64,000 nt of DNA from Nostoc carneum NIES-2107 (GTDB lineage Bacteria > Cyanobacteriota > Cyanobacteriia > Cyanobacteriales > Nostocaceae). Position numbers and translations under genes: made by a program. The first letter of the stretch is position 1, and every line of letters begins with the position of its first letter. The stretch is taken from contig AP018180.1 in the NCBI GenBank assembly GCA_002368155.1, positions 3,350,719-3,414,718 of the forward strand, read 5' to 3'. Below the pieces are notes generated by a model. That model was not told the DNA's origin. It saw only the letters and a program-made list of their open reading frames with translations, and made no database searches. Of the stretch, positions 1-7,826 are shown one piece after another.

Positions 1-174
1 AAAGATTCACCAAGACAGGTGCAGTGGAGCTACTTGTTACTAGGAATTGTCATCCTCGGCATTTTATATGTTCACGGAACATTAGGGGCGCAATTAGGAG
101 AAGAGTTTGGCATCCACGTTACTGCTGCAAAATTACTTCAGCAAGGTAAAAATCCTGATTTGTTACTCAAATAA
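1..174 (+). CDS. C-terminal end of a membrane protein, probably DUF2231 family (partial)
   Basis: Frame 1 is open from the window edge to a TAA at 172-174 and gives 57 residues. It has one hydrophobic segment (LLLGIVILGILYVHG) followed by a short tail containing LGAQLGEEFGIHV and ending NPDLLLK. This pattern resembles the end of cyanobacterial DUF2231-type integral membrane proteins. The 5' part lies outside the window, so family and length cannot be confirmed. The molecular function is unknown. Confidence 0.5.
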   Translation, partial: KDSPRQVQWSYLLLGIVILGILYVHGTLGAQLGEEFGIHVTAAKLLQQGKNPDLLLK

Positions 175-427
175 TTATGCTTGTCTATTATTTCATTGCG
201 GGTAACTATAGCAAGAGTAATTTCGGTGTAAGTTCAGCTAGTTTATTTTGGCATTGTGTTGATGTTGTGTGATACCAATTCAATACCTTACTGCTACAAA
301 TTACTTCATCTGCTTGCCTATGCGTATCATTTTTAAAATGAAGCAGTATGAGTGTTTTTATTTTCCCATCTCTACATTTAGCGAGCATAAAATCATTCAA
401 AAAATCGATGTTTCTCAGGAGTATTCA

Positions 428-679
428 ATGAACTTGTTATTACAACAATTACCAGGCTCAGAGCTTGCACCCAAAACAATTCAAGAAACCCCATCACCAG
501 GTGCAGCACAAGACCCACTCATTGCCAAAAATCTGCAAAAAGGTCAGTATGTCGGCATTATTGGGCTAGCGATCGCACTAGTTGCGGCTGTGGGCTTTTT
601 TAGCCGCAGAGTTGAATATGCGATTTTGCTAGCTGTTATTCTTAGCTTGGGTTTAATAGCCTTTTTCTTATTTCTCTAA
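428..679 (+). CDS. small two-helix membrane protein, unknown function
   Basis: 83 residues starting at ATG 428, preceded by CAGGAG about 7 bases upstream. A longer reading back to 269 is possible but has no ribosome site. The first 40 residues are polar and Pro/Gln-rich. Two hydrophobic segments follow, QYVGIIGLAIALVAAVGFF and YAILLAVILSLGLIAFFLFL, separated by a basic SRRVE turn. This predicts a hairpin in the thylakoid or plasma membrane. I do not recognise the family. It stands alone, with about 180 bases to the next gene. Confidence 0.6.
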   Translation: MNLLLQQLPGSELAPKTIQETPSPGAAQDPLIAKNLQKGQYVGIIGLAIALVAAVGFFSRRVEYAILLAVILSLGLIAFFLFL

Positions 680-857
680 GCAAATATGTTCTGAGTCATT
701 TGTCAATACAAATGGCTCTTTATATTGGTTGATATATTGGGGAGTACGGGAATAAATAATTAACCGCAGATGGAAGAGGATAAACGCAGATACAGCAGAT
801 TAGGCGTGAAAAAATAGCAATTTAACTATCTAAAAATTTTGCAAGGGAAGAGATTTT

Positions 858-2225
858 ATGAGCAACCCAGTTTATCAAACTGTGATTCTAGGTGGTGGCT
901 TCACAGGTCTATTTACTGCTTTACATTTAGCTCACGAACATTATCCTCGCTCAGTCATATTAATTGATAAAAATGAGCGCTTTTGTTTTAAGCCATTACT
1001 GTATGAATATTTCGATGGCGAGATGGATAGTTTTCAAGTAGTACCCCGCTTTTCGGAATTACTTCAAGGTAGTGGTGTAATTTTTGTTCAAGATACCGTC
1101 GATTCCATAGACTTGCAGCAACGAGAAGTAAAATTAGCTTCGGGAAATTCCTACAGCTACAGTAATTTAGTCTTAGCTTTGGGTAGTGTGACTGGCTATC
1201 ATCAGGTTAAAGGTGCAAAAGAAAATGCTTTCCCATTTTGGACACAAGCAGATGCGATCGCACTCGATAAACATTTGCGTGACTGCTTACAAAGAGCCTT
1301 GCAAACTGAAGATGCAGAACAACGCCGACAATTGCTAACGGTAGTCATAGTTGGTGGTGGTGCTTCTGGCGTAGAAATGGCAGCAACTTTAGCAGATTTT
1401 CTCCCGCTTTGGTATAGCGCTTTAGGCGGAAATCCTCAGGAAATCCATGTGGTTTTGCTCAATCATGGTGACAAAATTCTCGACGGCGATATTAACGATC
1501 CGCTACGCCCAAACGCCGAACAAGAATTACGAAAACGCACTGTACCAATCGAAATTCTCAGGGGAGCAGAAGCCACTGCGGTTGACTCCAACTCTATTGA
1601 ATATAAAACTAACGAGCAAGTTAAAACTTTACCAACTTACACCACAATCTGGACAGCCGGAACTTCCAACCATCCCTTAATTCAAGACTTACCAATTCCC
1701 AAAGAAAACCGCGATCGCCATAATCACCCCCTAGTTACGCCTACTATGCAACTGCTCGACTTTCCCGAAGTCTTTGCAGGCGGTGATTGTGTAGCAGTTC
1801 AGGGTAATTCCCTACCACCTACAGCGCAAGTCGCTTATCAACAAGGCGCTACTATTGCCAAAAATTTAAAAGCGATCGCTCTCGGAGAAGAACTGAAACC
1901 TGTGAAAGTTAATATCCGGGGAACTCTCTTAAAGTTGGGGTTAAATGATGCTGCTGCTAACCTTTTCAATGTTTTTGAAGTTGCAGGCGAACCCGCACAC
2001 TTAATTCGTCAAAGCACTTATTTAACACTATTACCAACACCAATTCATGATTTTAAAGCGACTGAAGAATGGGTACATGATGAGATTTTTCACCATCACT
2101 TAGACAATCAAGATGTTGGTAAAAAAGTTGTACAAGCAGTTGAATTAGTTGGTGCTGGAGTTGTAGGTGTTTTAGCTGCCAGAAGATTATTAAAAATGCT
2201 TGGTGATGACGACAAAAATCCGTAG
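858..2225 (+). CDS. NAD(P)/FAD-dependent oxidoreductase, type II NADH dehydrogenase-like
   Basis: 455 residues. The N-terminal FAD-binding Rossmann motif is GGGFTGL (residues about 11-17), and a second dinucleotide-binding motif, GGGASGVE, lies near residue 165. A late FAD-contact motif, FAGGDCVA, is near residue 310. This layout is typical of NDH-2 enzymes, which pass electrons from NAD(P)H to quinone without pumping protons. The C-terminus has a hydrophobic stretch (AVELVGAGVVGVLAARRLL) that could hold the protein at the membrane. The electron acceptor cannot be read from sequence; a phylloquinone-related reductase role as for cyanobacterial Ndb proteins is possible. The stop codon abuts a perfect 27-bp palindrome. 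Confidence 0.85.
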   Translation: MSNPVYQTVILGGGFTGLFTALHLAHEHYPRSVILIDKNERFCFKPLLYEYFDGEMDSFQVVPRFSELLQGSGVIFVQDTVDSIDLQQREVKLASGNSYSYSNLVLALGSVTGYHQVKGAKENAFPFWTQADAIALDKHLRDCLQRALQTEDAEQRRQLLTVVIVGGGASGVEMAATLADFLPLWYSALGGNPQEIHVVLLNHGDKILDGDINDPLRPNAEQELRKRTVPIEILRGAEATAVDSNSIEYKTNEQVKTLPTYTTIWTAGTSNHPLIQDLPIPKENRDRHNHPLVTPTMQLLDFPEVFAGGDCVAVQGNSLPPTAQVAYQQGATIAKNLKAIALGEELKPVKVNIRGTLLKLGLNDAAANLFNVFEVAGEPAHLIRQSTYLTLLPTPIHDFKATEEWVHDEIFHHHLDNQDVGKKVVQAVELVGAGVVGVLAARRLLKMLGDDDKNP

Positions 2226-2248
2226 GATGCGTTATTAACGCATCCTAC
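2222..2248. repeat. 27-bp dispersed palindrome
   Basis: Two perfect 13-base arms (GTAGGATGCGTTA and its complement) around one T. A second copy starts near 24695. Variants with a longer loop lie near 25694 and 45767. The copy here overlaps the stop codon of the flavoprotein gene and lies in the convergent gap to the SDR gene, so it could also help end transcription, although it has no T-run. Confidence 0.8.
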
Positions 2249-2265
2249 AATTTCGGCTCAAATAT

Positions 2266-3093
2266 TTACTTAAATATCATTTGTGGATGAATCAATTGAT
2301 ATCCAGCATCCTTAATTTTTTGATTTGATACCCAAGCATTATAGGGACGATTATTTTGCAGCGAAGCATCCCATTTAATTGGAGGTAGATTGTGCGTTAT
2401 TAGCAAAGTTTCAAAAAATTCACGGCTAATGAGATGTGCATCGTCAACTACATTATAAATTCCTTGCCAATTGTGTTGGCGAGCAAACTCAATCACACCC
2501 ACAATATCATCAAGATGAACCCAATTGGCGACATCATCACCATTACCTGGGCGACTAGTACCAGCAAGGCGACCAAATATTTTGATTAGTTCTCTACCTG
2601 GGCCATAAATGCCGCCTAATCGTAAAATACAAACTCGGAGATGTTCGCTAGCTGCTGATAGCAAAACATCTTCAGTTTCCTTCATAATTTTACCATTGGT
2701 AGTGCTAGGGTTAGCTGTAGTTTCTTCATCTACAAACTCACCTTTTTTGTCACCATAAACAGAATAACTACCTGTGTAGATGAGTTGCCGCACATTTGGA
2801 AATTCTGGCAAAATAGAGGCTAAAGTTTTGGCAGTTTGCAAATAAGCTTCTTCATAAAAATCAGCGCCTTTTGCACCCACACTTAAGAGCACTACATCTT
2901 GATTTGCTAATACTTTTTTTAGCCCATCTGCATCATTACCTTTAACTAATACAACTTTTTGAGCTACTTGTTCTAAGGCGGATACACGTGTTGGTGTAGT
3001 TGTGGTTGCAGTTACTACAAAATTTGTTTTTTGCCGCCAATGTTGAGCAACGGCAGAACCTACATAACCACAACCAATGATTGCAATGTTCAT
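2266..3093 (-). CDS. NAD-dependent epimerase/dehydratase (extended SDR family)
   Basis: 275 residues. The N-terminus carries the Rossmann motif GCGYVGSAVAQ. A Tyr-xxx-Lys catalytic pair (YGDKK) follows YTGSYSV near residue 125, and LRLGGIYGPGRELI is typical of sugar-nucleotide epimerase-like enzymes. VHLDDIVGVI is the usual substrate-domain motif. The fold is clear but the substrate is not; similar proteins are annotated as NAD(P)-binding YeeZ-like proteins. It is convergent with the flavoprotein gene and lies 29 bases after the glutathione peroxidase gene on the same strand, so the two may be cotranscribed. Confidence 0.8.
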   Translation of the reverse strand: MNIAIIGCGYVGSAVAQHWRQKTNFVVTATTTTPTRVSALEQVAQKVVLVKGNDADGLKKVLANQDVVLLSVGAKGADFYEEAYLQTAKTLASILPEFPNVRQLIYTGSYSVYGDKKGEFVDEETTANPSTTNGKIMKETEDVLLSAASEHLRVCILRLGGIYGPGRELIKIFGRLAGTSRPGNGDDVANWVHLDDIVGVIEFARQHNWQGIYNVVDDAHLISREFFETLLITHNLPPIKWDASLQNNRPYNAWVSNQKIKDAGYQLIHPQMIFK

Positions 3094-3122
3094 GATTTCT
3101 CACAACAAATTAATCTAGATTA

Positions 3123-3608
3123 CTATTTTGCTAATTCGCTTTCAATAGTGGCAATTAATTCTGGCGAATATGGTTTGACGCTGCTTTTAAAACGAGCTAC
3201 AACTTCACCTTGCTTATTAACTAAAAATTTTTCAAAATTCCAAGCAACAGGCCCCGTCGGCTCAACTGCATTGGTGAGACGAGTATAAAGCGGGTGCTGT
3301 TGGGAATCTTTGGCATGAACTTTATCGAACAGTTCAAAGCTAACACCGTACTTGCTTGTACAGAATTGTACAATTTCTTCGTTGCTGCCCGGCTCCTGTG
3401 CGCCAAAGTCATTGCTAGGAAACGCCAGAATCCGTAAGCCAGCGTCTCTATACTCTCGGTACAACCTTTCTAATCCCTCATATTGAGACGTGTAACCACA
3501 GTAGGAAGCCACATTCACAATTAAGAGTACTTTGCCAGCATACTCACTCAGTAGCTTATCCTCACCGTTGATGGTTTTGACTGCAATGTCAGAAATGTTG
3601 GTACTCAT
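3123..3608 (-). CDS. glutathione peroxidase (Cys type)
   Basis: 161 residues, normal for bacterial GPx. The peroxidatic Cys lies in VASYCGYTSQY (near residue 37), so this is the cysteine and not the selenocysteine form. The other tetrad residues are visible: Gln in FGAQEPG, and Trp and Asn in VAWNFEKFLV. It reduces hydroperoxides in the cytosol; the cyanobacterial Cys forms that have been studied can use NADPH or thioredoxin, which cannot be told from sequence. It lies upstream of the SDR gene on the same strand. Confidence 0.92.
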   Translation of the reverse strand: MSTNISDIAVKTINGEDKLLSEYAGKVLLIVNVASYCGYTSQYEGLERLYREYRDAGLRILAFPSNDFGAQEPGSNEEIVQFCTSKYGVSFELFDKVHAKDSQQHPLYTRLTNAVEPTGPVAWNFEKFLVNKQGEVVARFKSSVKPYSPELIATIESELAK

Positions 3609-3671
3609 CTTAAATGGATTTTTTGATAACTATTGCCAAGTTTCCCACATTGCAGGCAAAGTTTATTGATG

Positions 3672-3790
3672 AAAAAGGGATTGGGGATTAGGGACTGGGG
3701 ACTGGGGATTAGGGACTGGGGATTAGGGATGAGGGAGATGAGGGGGAATTACCAATGCCCTATGCCCTATGCCCTATGCCCTATGCCCTA
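3672..3790. repeat. short tandem heptamer repeats (GGGACTG/GGGATTA and TGCCCTA types)
   Basis: Two adjacent tandem arrays: units of GGGATTA and GGGACTG (3672-3735), then TGCCCTA units (about 3757-3790). Such heptamer arrays are a known trait of filamentous heterocystous cyanobacteria. They fill the gap between the glutathione peroxidase gene and the J-domain gene. Confidence 0.85.
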
Positions 3791-3792
3791 AC

Positions 3793-4497
3793 TTATTGAT
3801 GAACAGAACCATCAGGCATAATAGCGCCGGCGAGGTTAGCTCCTATCAATTTAACCAGAAGGCGATCGCCTGAGCGAATCCGTGCTCCTGTTAGATCAGC
3901 GCCTCGCAAATCAGCGCCACTTAAATCTGCTCCAATTAAGTTGGCTGAACGTAAATTCGCTTCTCTCATATCTGCTAATAAGAGGTTAGCTCTAAATAAA
4001 TTGGCTTCCGATAAATCTGCACCTCTAAGATTCACTTTGTGCATAAATGTATCGCTGAGGTTTGCACCTCTCAAGTTGGCAAAACTCAGGTTTCTTCCCG
4101 ATAAATCTTTGTTGCTCAAGTTGGCTCGACTAAAATCTTTGCCACTCAAATCTGTATTTTTAGATGATGGTTCATAACCAGTTTGAGGTGGCTTTTTTGG
4201 TTGAGGCGGATGTGGCTGATGTGACGGATGTGGCGTTGAGTATGTTGTCGGTTGGTGCTGATGGGGGTGTGAGTATGTTGTTGGTTGGTGCTTAACCTTG
4301 ATAGAACGCAATTTATCACGCGCTTCGTTAATTGCTTTTAGCTTATCTTGCGCCTTTTGTTGTAGACGGAGATTGTCTTGGGGAATGCGATCGGGATGCC
4401 ATACAAAAACCAAATCTTTATAAGCCTGGTTTACTTCTTCAAGTGTTGCTCCAGGCTCTAATTCCAAGACTCTATAATACCGCTCCAACTCGCTCAT
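3793..4497 (-). CDS. J-domain protein with C-terminal pentapeptide repeats
   Basis: 234 residues. The N-terminal J domain (about 1-65) contains the HPD tripeptide (VWHPDRIP) needed to stimulate DnaK ATPase. A His/Pro/Gln-rich linker follows (about 70-110). From about 115 to 225 there are A(N/D)Lxx pentapeptide repeats (LSRANLS, LRGANLS, LRGADLS), which fold as a right-handed beta helix. The likely role is a DnaK co-chaperone with a repeat scaffold for its client or location; the client is unknown. This architecture is common in cyanobacteria. The end of the gene runs into the TGCCCTA repeat array. Confidence 0.85.
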   Translation of the reverse strand: MSELERYYRVLELEPGATLEEVNQAYKDLVFVWHPDRIPQDNLRLQQKAQDKLKAINEARDKLRSIKVKHQPTTYSHPHQHQPTTYSTPHPSHQPHPPQPKKPPQTGYEPSSKNTDLSGKDFSRANLSNKDLSGRNLSFANLRGANLSDTFMHKVNLRGADLSEANLFRANLLLADMREANLRSANLIGADLSGADLRGADLTGARIRSGDRLLVKLIGANLAGAIMPDGSVHQ

Positions 4498-5425
4498 AGG
4501 GTGTTTTCGTGGACAATTAAGTTAATAATTAGTGATGCATCCGTCTGTTGGCTTAATTATTTATTAAATTTCAACTTTTTCAGAATATTTTATATCTCAT
4601 CTAATTTAAGATAGCGTATTAAAATACTCTCTCTAATAAAGTAGAGGAATTTTATCAGGTGCTTTTGTAATTGTAAAAGCCACCTGCCCTTTATTTTTGT
4701 GCTTAATGATTTGCTCTTTTAACATTGTCTAAAAATGGTAACAAATTTTTTGTTGCTTGACTGGACAATCAATTCTTAGCGACGCTCCTATTATTGTAGA
4801 TAATCTCACTAGATAGAATACTGGCTGCTGATTCTGGGCTTAAGTTCATAGCAAGCCAAATTTGCCCTTTCTCCAAATTTGAGATGAGAGACTGGGGATT
4901 TCTGTAGCAACTACTTGTATAGCCAAGTCCCACAGAAAAAAGTTTCACATAGGTTATTATACAAGCCAAGAGTGACTAACTCAGTCCATAAATAACCTTT
5001 CTCTTAGCTTAAGGGCTATTAATCGGCCACTATGAACTGGCTACACCTAGAGGCAATATCATAATTCTTCATCTGTCTGGGTGTAAATACTTCATAATGG
5101 CTGATTTAATAAGTAGGGACTATGGCCTAAGGACTAGAAAAGCAAAATTTTCTGGCTTGGTTGTAGGATTTTACCGCAATCAACTGACTGATAAATAGAT
5201 ATTAGGTACTGAAAATTGGCAAGTAGAAGGAAGACAACGCAGATAAACAATTCAAAATCTGTTCATTAAGAAATCTATGTGAACCTTGACTTTTGAGTAT
5301 AGACAATAAATTTTCTTTCAGTTTACTGTCCGCGGTTCATTAATGGTTACTTAATTGTTGGCAAAATTAGATAGTTAGGAGTCGATAGTTATGATTCATT
5401 TTTCTCCATCTGTCTATTTGTCCAT
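4498..5425. other. 928-bp gap, no supported gene
   Basis: AT-rich and full of stops in all frames. One imperfect hairpin (4658-4688: AGGTGCTTTT, then AAAAGCCACCT) is followed by a T-rich stretch and might end a transcript. A 66-codon reading on the minus strand (4769-4969) has no family resemblance or convincing start. I see no RNA gene. Confidence 0.6.
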
Positions 5426-5911
5426 TTATCCATTTCGCCAACGATTTATAGCTCTTAAATATGCTGCAATTGGAATTTGATAAACCTCAATACAAATCCA
5501 AAGAATAATTGCTAAATGTAACAAAAAAGTTAATATAGTCCAGATATATGGCAGCCAGGTAATAAATTCATGGGGAGTCGGGGGAAAATTGTAAGCGACG
5601 ATGCCAATTAAAGTGGTAGGTAGGAAAATAAATGCGATCGCAGCTAGCCCATAGCCCCAACCGAGTTCCACACCTTCTAGTTGAGCTTCTGTCCAACTAA
5701 AACCATTCCAACGCCAAATTAACGGCGGTTGTCTGGAAGGCATTTTGAGTTGCTGCTGTTCTAGATTGACAGTAAAAATTTCTTGGCAGAAGTCACAAGC
5801 CATAGCTTCCATCAATGGCATACGAGTAATTTTACCAACTCGACAGACTGGGCAAGGGTAAGCGCCTTGGTAGTCGAAAGATGTAGCTAAAATTTTGGAA
5901 CGACGCATCAT
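5426..5911 (-). CDS. membrane protein with N-terminal zinc ribbon, unknown function
   Basis: 161 residues. Residues about 19-42 hold two CxxC pairs (CPVC and CDFC, 20 residues apart), a likely zinc ribbon. WRWNGFSWTEAQLEGVELGWG follows, then two or three hydrophobic segments (LAAIAFIFLPTTLIGIVAYNF; IWTILTFLLHLAIILWICIEV). This predicts a membrane protein with a cytosolic zinc knuckle. I do not recognise a named family. Two consecutive Met codons open the frame, so the start could be one codon later. It stands alone, with over 900 bases on its upstream side. Confidence 0.65.
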   Translation of the reverse strand: MMRRSKILATSFDYQGAYPCPVCRVGKITRMPLMEAMACDFCQEIFTVNLEQQQLKMPSRQPPLIWRWNGFSWTEAQLEGVELGWGYGLAAIAFIFLPTTLIGIVAYNFPPTPHEFITWLPYIWTILTFLLHLAIILWICIEVYQIPIAAYLRAINRWRNG

Positions 5912-6514
5912 AAAACAGAAGTAGGCTAGTAATGTAATTGAGTTGCTGCAACAGTTAGCGGTTACGGGCTAAGTAACGAGGCATGGGAGCAGGGAGCGGG
6001 GAGCAGGGGTGAGAATAAAAATATTCTCGGACTATATTTGGATAATTTATTTTCTGGGAGTCTCTAAGAGCGGAATCTTACCCATGCTCCACTTCTCTAC
6101 GAGACACTACGCGTAGCTTACTTCCACAAAGTGGTACGCTTCGCGCAGAGGAGAAGGGCTTGTTCCCCCTGCTCCCAGCCCCCTGCCCCTTTTCCTCTTT
6201 TGATTATTACCTCCATAGCAGAATAATATATTTGCCAGTTTTGGCAGTCGTGGAATTGTCAAATTTTTGAAACTTCAGCAATTCCCATACCCATCACCTG
6301 AAAATATTTATCAGCTTATCTAAATCTTAATAGTTACAAGTCAGTCACAGGAAAACCCATAACCAAGGAATGATTTGTAGAGACGCGATTAATCGCGTCT
6401 CTCCAAGATTCCCCTTATCCCCCTGCTGCCTTAACGAGCAGCTTTTAACCGCACAAAACGAGACCAGGTCTTGACGCAAAGAACTGTGTCTGTTATTGTG
6501 GCTCTTATATTAGG
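5912..6514. other. gap with GC-rich repeats and one perfect palindrome
   Basis: Holds a purine-rich GGGAGCAGGGAGCGG stretch and its pyrimidine counterpart (about 5980-6190), enclosing a fold-back sequence around TACGCGTAGC. At 6379-6402 there is a perfect 24-bp palindrome with arms AGAGACGCGATT, a dispersed family also at 29601, 32024 and 61387. No coding potential seen. Confidence 0.6.
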
Positions 6515-6544
6515 TTTACATCGGTTTACATCAAAGATTATCTA
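6515..6544 (+). promoter_or_regulatory. candidate promoter for the aroF leader region
   Basis: TTTACA at 6515-6520 and TATCTA at 6539-6544 are separated by 18 bases, a fair sigma70-type match. Transcription would start near 6551, leaving only about 7 bases before the first leader ATG. An upstream TTGACG at 6472 has no well-placed -10. This is inference from motif spacing only. Confidence 0.35.
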
Positions 6545-6557
6545 GTTAAGTACTGTA

Positions 6558-6617
6558 ATGATTTCTAGCAGCAAATCCTATTTTTATTTTTGGCAAAAGG
6601 CGGTTCACCGGCGGTGA
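6558..6617 (+). CDS. aromatic-rich leader peptide 1 of the DAHP synthase gene
   Basis: A 19-codon ORF, MISSSKSYFYFWQKAVHRR, with five aromatic codons in a row (Tyr-Phe-Tyr-Phe-Trp, 6579-6593) and a TGA at 6615. The last codons overlap the 5' arm (6600-6609) of an RNA hairpin that excludes a T-run terminator. This is the classic layout of an attenuation leader: a ribosome starved for Tyr/Phe stops before the arm, and a ribosome reaching the stop covers it. No strong Shine-Dalgarno is visible, so translation may be nearly leaderless. It is called from layout; no database comparison was possible. Confidence 0.7.
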   Translation: MISSSKSYFYFWQKAVHRR

Positions 6618-6679
6618 ATAGTTTCCTAATGGAAACCGCCAGGTGAACCGCAGAGCATCCTCTGCGGTTTTTGTTTTTT
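6600..6679 (+). promoter_or_regulatory. transcription attenuator 1 (antiterminator/terminator pair)
   Basis: Antiterminator: GCGGTTCACC (6600-6609) pairs perfectly with GGTGAACCGC (6642-6651), enclosing a second hairpin (GTTTCC 6621-6626 with GGAAAC 6631-6636, extended by GGCG/CGCC). Terminator: CCGCAGAG (6648-6655), loop CATC, CTCTGCGG (6660-6667), then TTTTTGTTTTTT (6668-6679). The two stems share CCGC at 6648-6651 and are mutually exclusive. There is no gene on this strand upstream for the terminator to serve, except leader 1. Confidence 0.75.
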
Positions 6680-6697
6680 CAGGAGTATTTCGTCGTC

Positions 6698-6760
6698 ATG
6701 ATCTATTGCGGTAGCTGGTTTTATAGCTTTTACTTTTGGCCCAGAGCAAGTTCCGGGTAA
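6698..6760 (+). CDS. aromatic-rich leader peptide 2 of the DAHP synthase gene
   Basis: A 20-codon ORF, MIYCGSWFYSFYFWPRASSG, with eight aromatic residues, seven of them in WFYSFYFW (6716-6739). AGGAG at 6681-6685 lies 12 bases before the ATG. The last codons and stop overlap AGTTCCGGGT (6749-6758), the 5' arm of the antiterminator. It repeats the logic of leader 1, including the FYFW block placed 7-9 bases before the antiterminator arm. The likely role is to sense charged tRNA-Phe/Tyr/Trp. No strong alternative reading. Confidence 0.78.
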   Translation: MIYCGSWFYSFYFWPRASSG

Positions 6761-6823
6761 ATAGCGTCATGTCGATTCATCACAACGCACCCGGAACTCA
6801 CAAGATGAGATTCCGGGTTTTTT
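6749..6823 (+). promoter_or_regulatory. transcription attenuator 2 (antiterminator/terminator pair)
   Basis: AGTTCCGGGT (6749-6758) is perfectly complementary to ACCCGGAACT (6789-6798), forming the antiterminator. The alternative terminator pairs ACCCGGAACTCA (6789-6800) with TGAG (6806-6809) and TTCCGGGT (6811-6818), with a CAAGA loop and one bulged A, followed by six T (6818-6823). Both structures use 6789-6798. The ribosome site AAGGAG of the DAHP synthase gene follows at 6853. Confidence 0.82.
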
Positions 6824-6867
6824 GTTATCCATCAACCTCATAATCCAAACACAAGGAGAATTTCACC

Positions 6868-7740
6868 GTGATTAATGCTAAACTCGCCGCCCAATCCCAT
6901 CCTAGCCATCAGACAATTGTCAAACTCTCAGAAACAGTCAGTTTCGGTGGTGAAGAATTAGTGATTATTGGTGGCCCCTGCACAGTAGAAAGCTTAGAAC
7001 AAATGGAAACAGTTGCCCAAAAGTTAGCAGCTGCACCTGTACAGGCTTTGCGTGGTGGTGTCTACAAACCCCGCACATCTCCCTACGCTTTCCAAGGTAT
7101 GGCAGAAGCAGGATTAGAAGTTTTGGCAGAAGTGCGATCGCGTTACAATATCCCAGTCGTCACAGAAGTAATGTCAATTGCTCAAATTGAAGTAGTCGCA
7201 GCTCATGCTGATATGCTGCAAGTTGGTAGCCGCAATATGCAAAACTTCGACTTACTCAAAGCTTTGGGACAAGCTGGGAAGCCAATATTACTTAAGCGCG
7301 GACTAGCGGCGACAATTGAAGAATTCGTGATGGCTGCTGAATATATTCTGAGTCACGGTAATCCTGATGTGGTGCTGTGCGAGCGAGGTATCCGCAGCTT
7401 CGATAATTACACCCGCAATGTACTGGATTTAGGCGCAGTAGCAGCTCTCAAGCAAATTACTCACCTACCCGTGATTGTAGATCCATCCCATGCCGTAGGT
7501 AAACGTGAATTAGTAGCACCTATGGCTAAAGCTGCTATAGCTTGTGGTGCAGATGGCTTAATTATCGAATGTCACCCAGAACCAGAAAAATCTGTATCTG
7601 ATGCACGTCAAGCTTTGTCTTTAGAAGACATGGTGAATTTGGTTACAAGTTTAAAGCCTTTAGCCGCAGCAGTTGGACGCAATATTTCCGATTTAGGGGT
7701 GGGTGTAAAATCTGCCCCTATTTTTTGCGCGGCGGCGTAA
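6868..7740 (+). CDS. aroF: 3-deoxy-7-phosphoheptulonate (DAHP) synthase, type I beta
   Basis: 290 residues from a GTG start, with AAGGAG 9 bases upstream. It condenses phosphoenolpyruvate and erythrose 4-phosphate, the first step of the shikimate pathway. Visible family motifs are [68 protein letters not shown] and ECHPEPEKS; the Cys, Lys, His and Glu metal and substrate ligands are all present. There is no fused ACT or chorismate-mutase domain and no long N-terminal regulatory domain, so feedback control by the enzyme itself may be weak. Control is probably at the RNA level through the two upstream leader peptides and attenuators. Heptamer repeats follow the gene. Confidence 0.95.
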   Translation: MINAKLAAQSHPSHQTIVKLSETVSFGGEELVIIGGPCTVESLEQMETVAQKLAAAPVQALRGGVYKPRTSPYAFQGMAEAGLEVLAEVRSRYNIPVVTEVMSIAQIEVVAAHADMLQVGSRNMQNFDLLKALGQAGKPILLKRGLAATIEEFVMAAEYILSHGNPDVVLCERGIRSFDNYTRNVLDLGAVAALKQITHLPVIVDPSHAVGKRELVAPMAKAAIACGADGLIIECHPEPEKSVSDARQALSLEDMVNLVTSLKPLAAAVGRNISDLGVGVKSAPIFCAAA

Positions 7741-7826
7741 GGTGGGGAAGGGGGAAGGGGTAATGGGTAATAAGTAATAAGTAATAAGTAATTCTCCCTC
7801 ATCTACCTCATCCCCCTCATCGCTAA
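7741..7826. repeat. tandem repeats GTAATAA/TCATCCCC
   Basis: Four GTAATAA-type units (about 7763-7790) and pyrimidine-rich CCTCATC units up to 7822. Low-complexity repeat between two convergent genes. Confidence 0.7.

Noticed and set aside
4769-4969. A 66-codon minus-strand frame in the gap after the J-domain gene
   Set aside because: No ribosome site, low-complexity composition and no recognisable motif; it includes part of a heptamer-like GAGACTGGGGATT stretch.
6600-6680. The structured RNA at 6600 as a metabolite riboswitch
   Set aside because: The stems are simple helices that overlap an aromatic-rich leader ORF; peptide-based attenuation explains them without a ligand pocket.
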